Shown here: positions 63,063 to 64,000 of the stretch, piece after piece
How the letters are laid out: every line of letters begins with the position of its first letter
Position numbering within the stretch: position 1 is the first letter of the stretch
From: Labrenzia sp. OB1
GTDB lineage: Bacteria; Pseudomonadota; Alphaproteobacteria; Rhizobiales; Stappiaceae
Assembly (NCBI RefSeq): GCF_001624695.1
Contig: NZ_JSEP01000001.1
Coordinates: 306,079 to 370,078, forward strand
Reading direction: 5' to 3'
DNA length: 64,000 nt
Position numbers and translations under genes: made by a program
Notes under the pieces: model-generated
The model's input: only the letters and a program-made list of their open reading frames with translations
The model's database searches: none
Told to the model about the DNA's origin: nothing

Positions 63063-64000
63063 TCAAGCGTTGCCGATTGGATTGACGTCCCCGATAAAAC
63101 GCAGCATGTCAGCCATAGTGAAGTGACCGGGAACTTCAGAGGGGAGCTCCGGCCTCCAGTTTGACCGTTGCCACAGGAAGGAACGTTGATCGCCGTGAAC
63201 AAGTCCCAGGAACGTCTCGGCAACAATCGTTGCGCCGACCGGACCCAGGCGACGACCTGCGTGAAGGACCTCCGCCTCTTTCAGGATGTAGAACCACAGC
63301 GGCGTTTTCCGGTGTAGCCCGTGGGCCTCGGCGGCATCTCCCGCGGCACCGGCAGCGACATCCGCAGGTGCCAGCGGCTCAATGCCCATCGCAAGCGCAA
63401 CGTCTTGTCCCGAAGGCAAGCCGATTTGAACGCCGCGCCTCAGATTCCGGAACGCCAGAACGGCTTCTCTGTTCTGTTCTCCGGGCAGTTGCCGCAGCAT
63501 CGGCGCAAGTTGAGGATCGAGCAGGCGCGTTGCGTTAGGCTGAGTGTTTTGATCCAGCTCGAAGAACCGTCGCCAATCGATGATCCAGTTCCCCGGGAGA
63601 CGCTCGAGCTTTCCGCCGGGAACGCGAGGGTGCGCCTGAACATCCGGATCGTTTGCAAGATCACCGAGGATGGCGCCGGACTTGCCTGTGAAACCGAACA
63701 GAAAATCGAGCGTTGCCGGCGTCAAACCACCCTCTCTGAACACACGATTGAAATCGTAGGTCTCACGGACCATCGAGTGCCCGATCCGGTAGGCTGCGGC
63801 GGAAAACTCAGCAGGCATGTATGGCTTCGTCTTGAAACGATAAAAGCGCCTACCTTCATGCTTGATGCGCCGAACCAGACCGCGCTCCGTAAGGCGCTCG
63901 ACCCAATCGAAGAGAACGATCCACTGGTAGTGCCACGTGACGATGCGCCTGGCCTCGTTGAATTGATCCACCCCTTCGAGCATCGGCTGGTTCTGCGAAA
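63063..64000 (-). CDS. Animal-type haem peroxidase (5' end beyond window)
   Basis: The visible 312 residues are the C-terminal part of a peroxidase of the An_peroxidase superfamily, as the NEARRIVTWHYQWIVLFDW segment at the start and RIGHSMVRETYDFNRVF are typical of that group. The histidine in WHYQW is near the haem region. Downstream, the frame ends with GHFTMADMLRFIG. The gene continues beyond the right edge, so its N-terminus, including the distal histidine and any signal, cannot be judged. It likely heads the minus-strand group with the protease and outer-membrane-like protein. Confidence 0.75.
   Translation of the reverse strand, partial: SQNQPMLEGVDQFNEARRIVTWHYQWIVLFDWVERLTERGLVRRIKHEGRRFYRFKTKPYMPAEFSAAAYRIGHSMVRETYDFNRVFREGGLTPATLDFLFGFTGKSGAILGDLANDPDVQAHPRVPGGKLERLPGNWIIDWRRFFELDQNTQPNATRLLDPQLAPMLRQLPGEQNREAVLAFRNLRRGVQIGLPSGQDVALAMGIEPLAPADVAAGAAGDAAEAHGLHRKTPLWFYILKEAEVLHAGRRLGPVGATIVAETFLGLVHGDQRSFLWQRSNWRPELPSEVPGHFTMADMLRFIGDVNPIGNA

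Overview
The window reads as about 64 kb of GC-rich, densely packed alphaproteobacterial chromosome, probably from the Hyphomicrobiales (Rhizobiales) side and perhaps marine. The grounds are a C4-type 5-aminolevulinate synthase with an FNR-like box, a rhizobial-type glycerol ABC transporter with its DUF2160 protein, many solute-uptake operons, and short GC-rich hairpin repeats between genes. The species cannot be fixed from sequence reading alone. No rRNA, tRNA, CRISPR array, intact transposase or prophage was seen.

Layout. 1-4.8 kb (minus): the 3' part of an NAD-reducing [NiFe] hydrogenase locus (hypF, hoxF, start of hoxU). 5-6.5 kb: BlaI-like repressor with an M56 metallopeptidase. 6.6-12.6 kb: glycerol ABC transporter (glpVSTPQ plus DUF2160). 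13-16.5 kb: an SDR reductase, tryptophan 2,3-dioxygenase and an orphan periplasmic binding protein. 16.8-23.7 kb: transglutaminase/DUF2126, circularly permuted ATP-grasp/alpha-E and transglutaminase genes, a poorly characterised amidoligase-peptidase type cluster interrupted by a MITE-like element. 23.8-26.5 kb: peptidoglycan-binding-domain protein and a chemoreceptor. 27.2-37.8 kb: LacI-controlled ABC importer, GH63-like hydrolase, CofD-like protein and glycerate 2-kinase, together a plausible route for uptake and breakdown of glucosyl- or mannosylglycerate.

37.9-43 kb: DUF427, an ArsR/SRPBCC pair with two strong palindromes, then a TetR-controlled acyl-CoA set (ligase, enoyl-CoA hydratase, two MaoC-like hot-dog proteins). 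43.3-47 kb: hemA, a DUF1194 protein and a cation/proton antiporter. 47-53.2 kb: a seven-gene plus-strand operon with three different Rieske-domain fusions (to a glutamate-synthase-type FMN domain, to a ThDP enzyme and to a membrane ferric-reductase-like domain) plus four small or unknown membrane proteins. I regard this as the best candidate for an undescribed system. 53.2-59.4 kb: branched-chain-amino-acid-type ABC transporter with an alpha/beta hydrolase. A 25-bp palindromic site upstream of it matches the site upstream of the TetR gene 16 kb away at 22 of 25 positions, tying the two loci into one likely regulon. 60-64 kb: a peroxidase, small membrane protein, GDSG serine protease and outer-membrane-like protein in one minus-strand group.

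A recurring theme is ABC operons in which a GC-rich hairpin without a T-run follows the binding-protein gene, seen in three independent operons, as expected for differential mRNA stability. Starts were chosen by Shine-Dalgarno context and family length; several genes use GTG or TTG.
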